Positions 17,557 through 17,673 of a stretch of DNA of 17,673 bases are shown in pieces. Each line of letters starts with the position of its first letter. Within the stretch, counting starts at the first letter, position 1. Under the pieces are notes generated by a model. It was not told where the DNA came from and did no database searches. It saw nothing but the letters and a program-made list of their open reading frames with translations. Position numbers and translations under genes: made by a program. This stretch comes from Hirudo medicinalis. Taxonomy: Eukaryota > Annelida > Clitellata > Hirudinida > Hirudinidae. The DNA lies in contig MPNW01000319.1 in assembly GCA_011800805.1 (NCBI GenBank), positions 78,788 to 96,460 of the forward strand, given 5' to 3'.

Positions 17557-17673
17557 CATTCATCCTCGTCACTTGTCATCATATCATTCATCCTCGTCAC
17601 TTGTCATCATATCATTCATCCTCGTCACTTGTCATCATATCATTCATCCTCGTCACTTGTCATCATATCATTC
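17557..17673. repeat. 28-bp minisatellite, at least 4.2 copies, cut by the window end
   Basis: Four identical 28-base units starting CATTCATCCTCGTCACTTGT and ending CATCATAT, followed by CATTC at the edge. Perfect identity points to recent expansion or active homogenisation. It lies in the intron after channel exon 2. Confidence 0.97.

Overview
The window is eukaryotic, animal, nuclear DNA. It has multi-exon genes with GT-AG introns, about a dozen simple-sequence arrays (ATC, AAT, CAA/TTG, TA), several minisatellites, a decayed CR1-like non-LTR retrotransposon and a decayed Tc1/mariner-type transposon. The AT-rich composition, the microsatellite load and the style of the ligand-gated channel fit a lophotrochozoan, perhaps an annelid such as a leech. 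That placement is inference; no marker in the window proves it.

Layout: 1-202 is a microsatellite tract, next to a putative minus-strand exon (203-579) of an unrecognised gene. 580-2064 is AT-rich and non-coding, with AAT and TTG arrays. 2065-3020 is a minus-strand non-LTR retrotransposon remnant that has lost most of its reverse transcriptase. 3021-4693 holds no gene I can support.

The main gene runs on the plus strand from 4694 to 15572. Twelve phase-compatible exons (total 2049 nt, 682 codons plus stop) encode the end of a cysteine-rich box, a complete eight-cysteine WAP domain, four fibronectin type III domains and a hydrophobic C-terminus. This is the architecture of anosmin-1 (KAL1, ANOS1). 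The first exon or exons (signal peptide and start of the cysteine-rich box) were not found. A 5.4-kb intron between the WAP exon and the first FN3 exon carries an 18/17-bp minisatellite, a 129-bp inverted-repeat element and the dead Tc1-type transposon. The next largest intron, 12370-13923, carries three repeat arrays.

15573-16447 contains a probable 3' UTR with candidate poly(A) signals. A second plus-strand gene follows (16575 to at least 17369). A long polar N-terminal exon is joined to an exon encoding the start of a Cys-loop ligand-gated ion channel extracellular domain, and the gene runs off the window. The window ends inside a 28-bp minisatellite.

The two plus-strand genes (an extracellular-matrix or adhesion protein and a neurotransmitter-gated channel) are both plausibly neural, but nothing shows that they work together. 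I found no operon, no defence system and no clearly new molecular system. The most interesting points are the putative lipid-anchor tail and alternative ending of the anosmin-like protein, a fully open 72-nt microsatellite intron, and a minisatellite whose variant units are arranged almost in mirror order.
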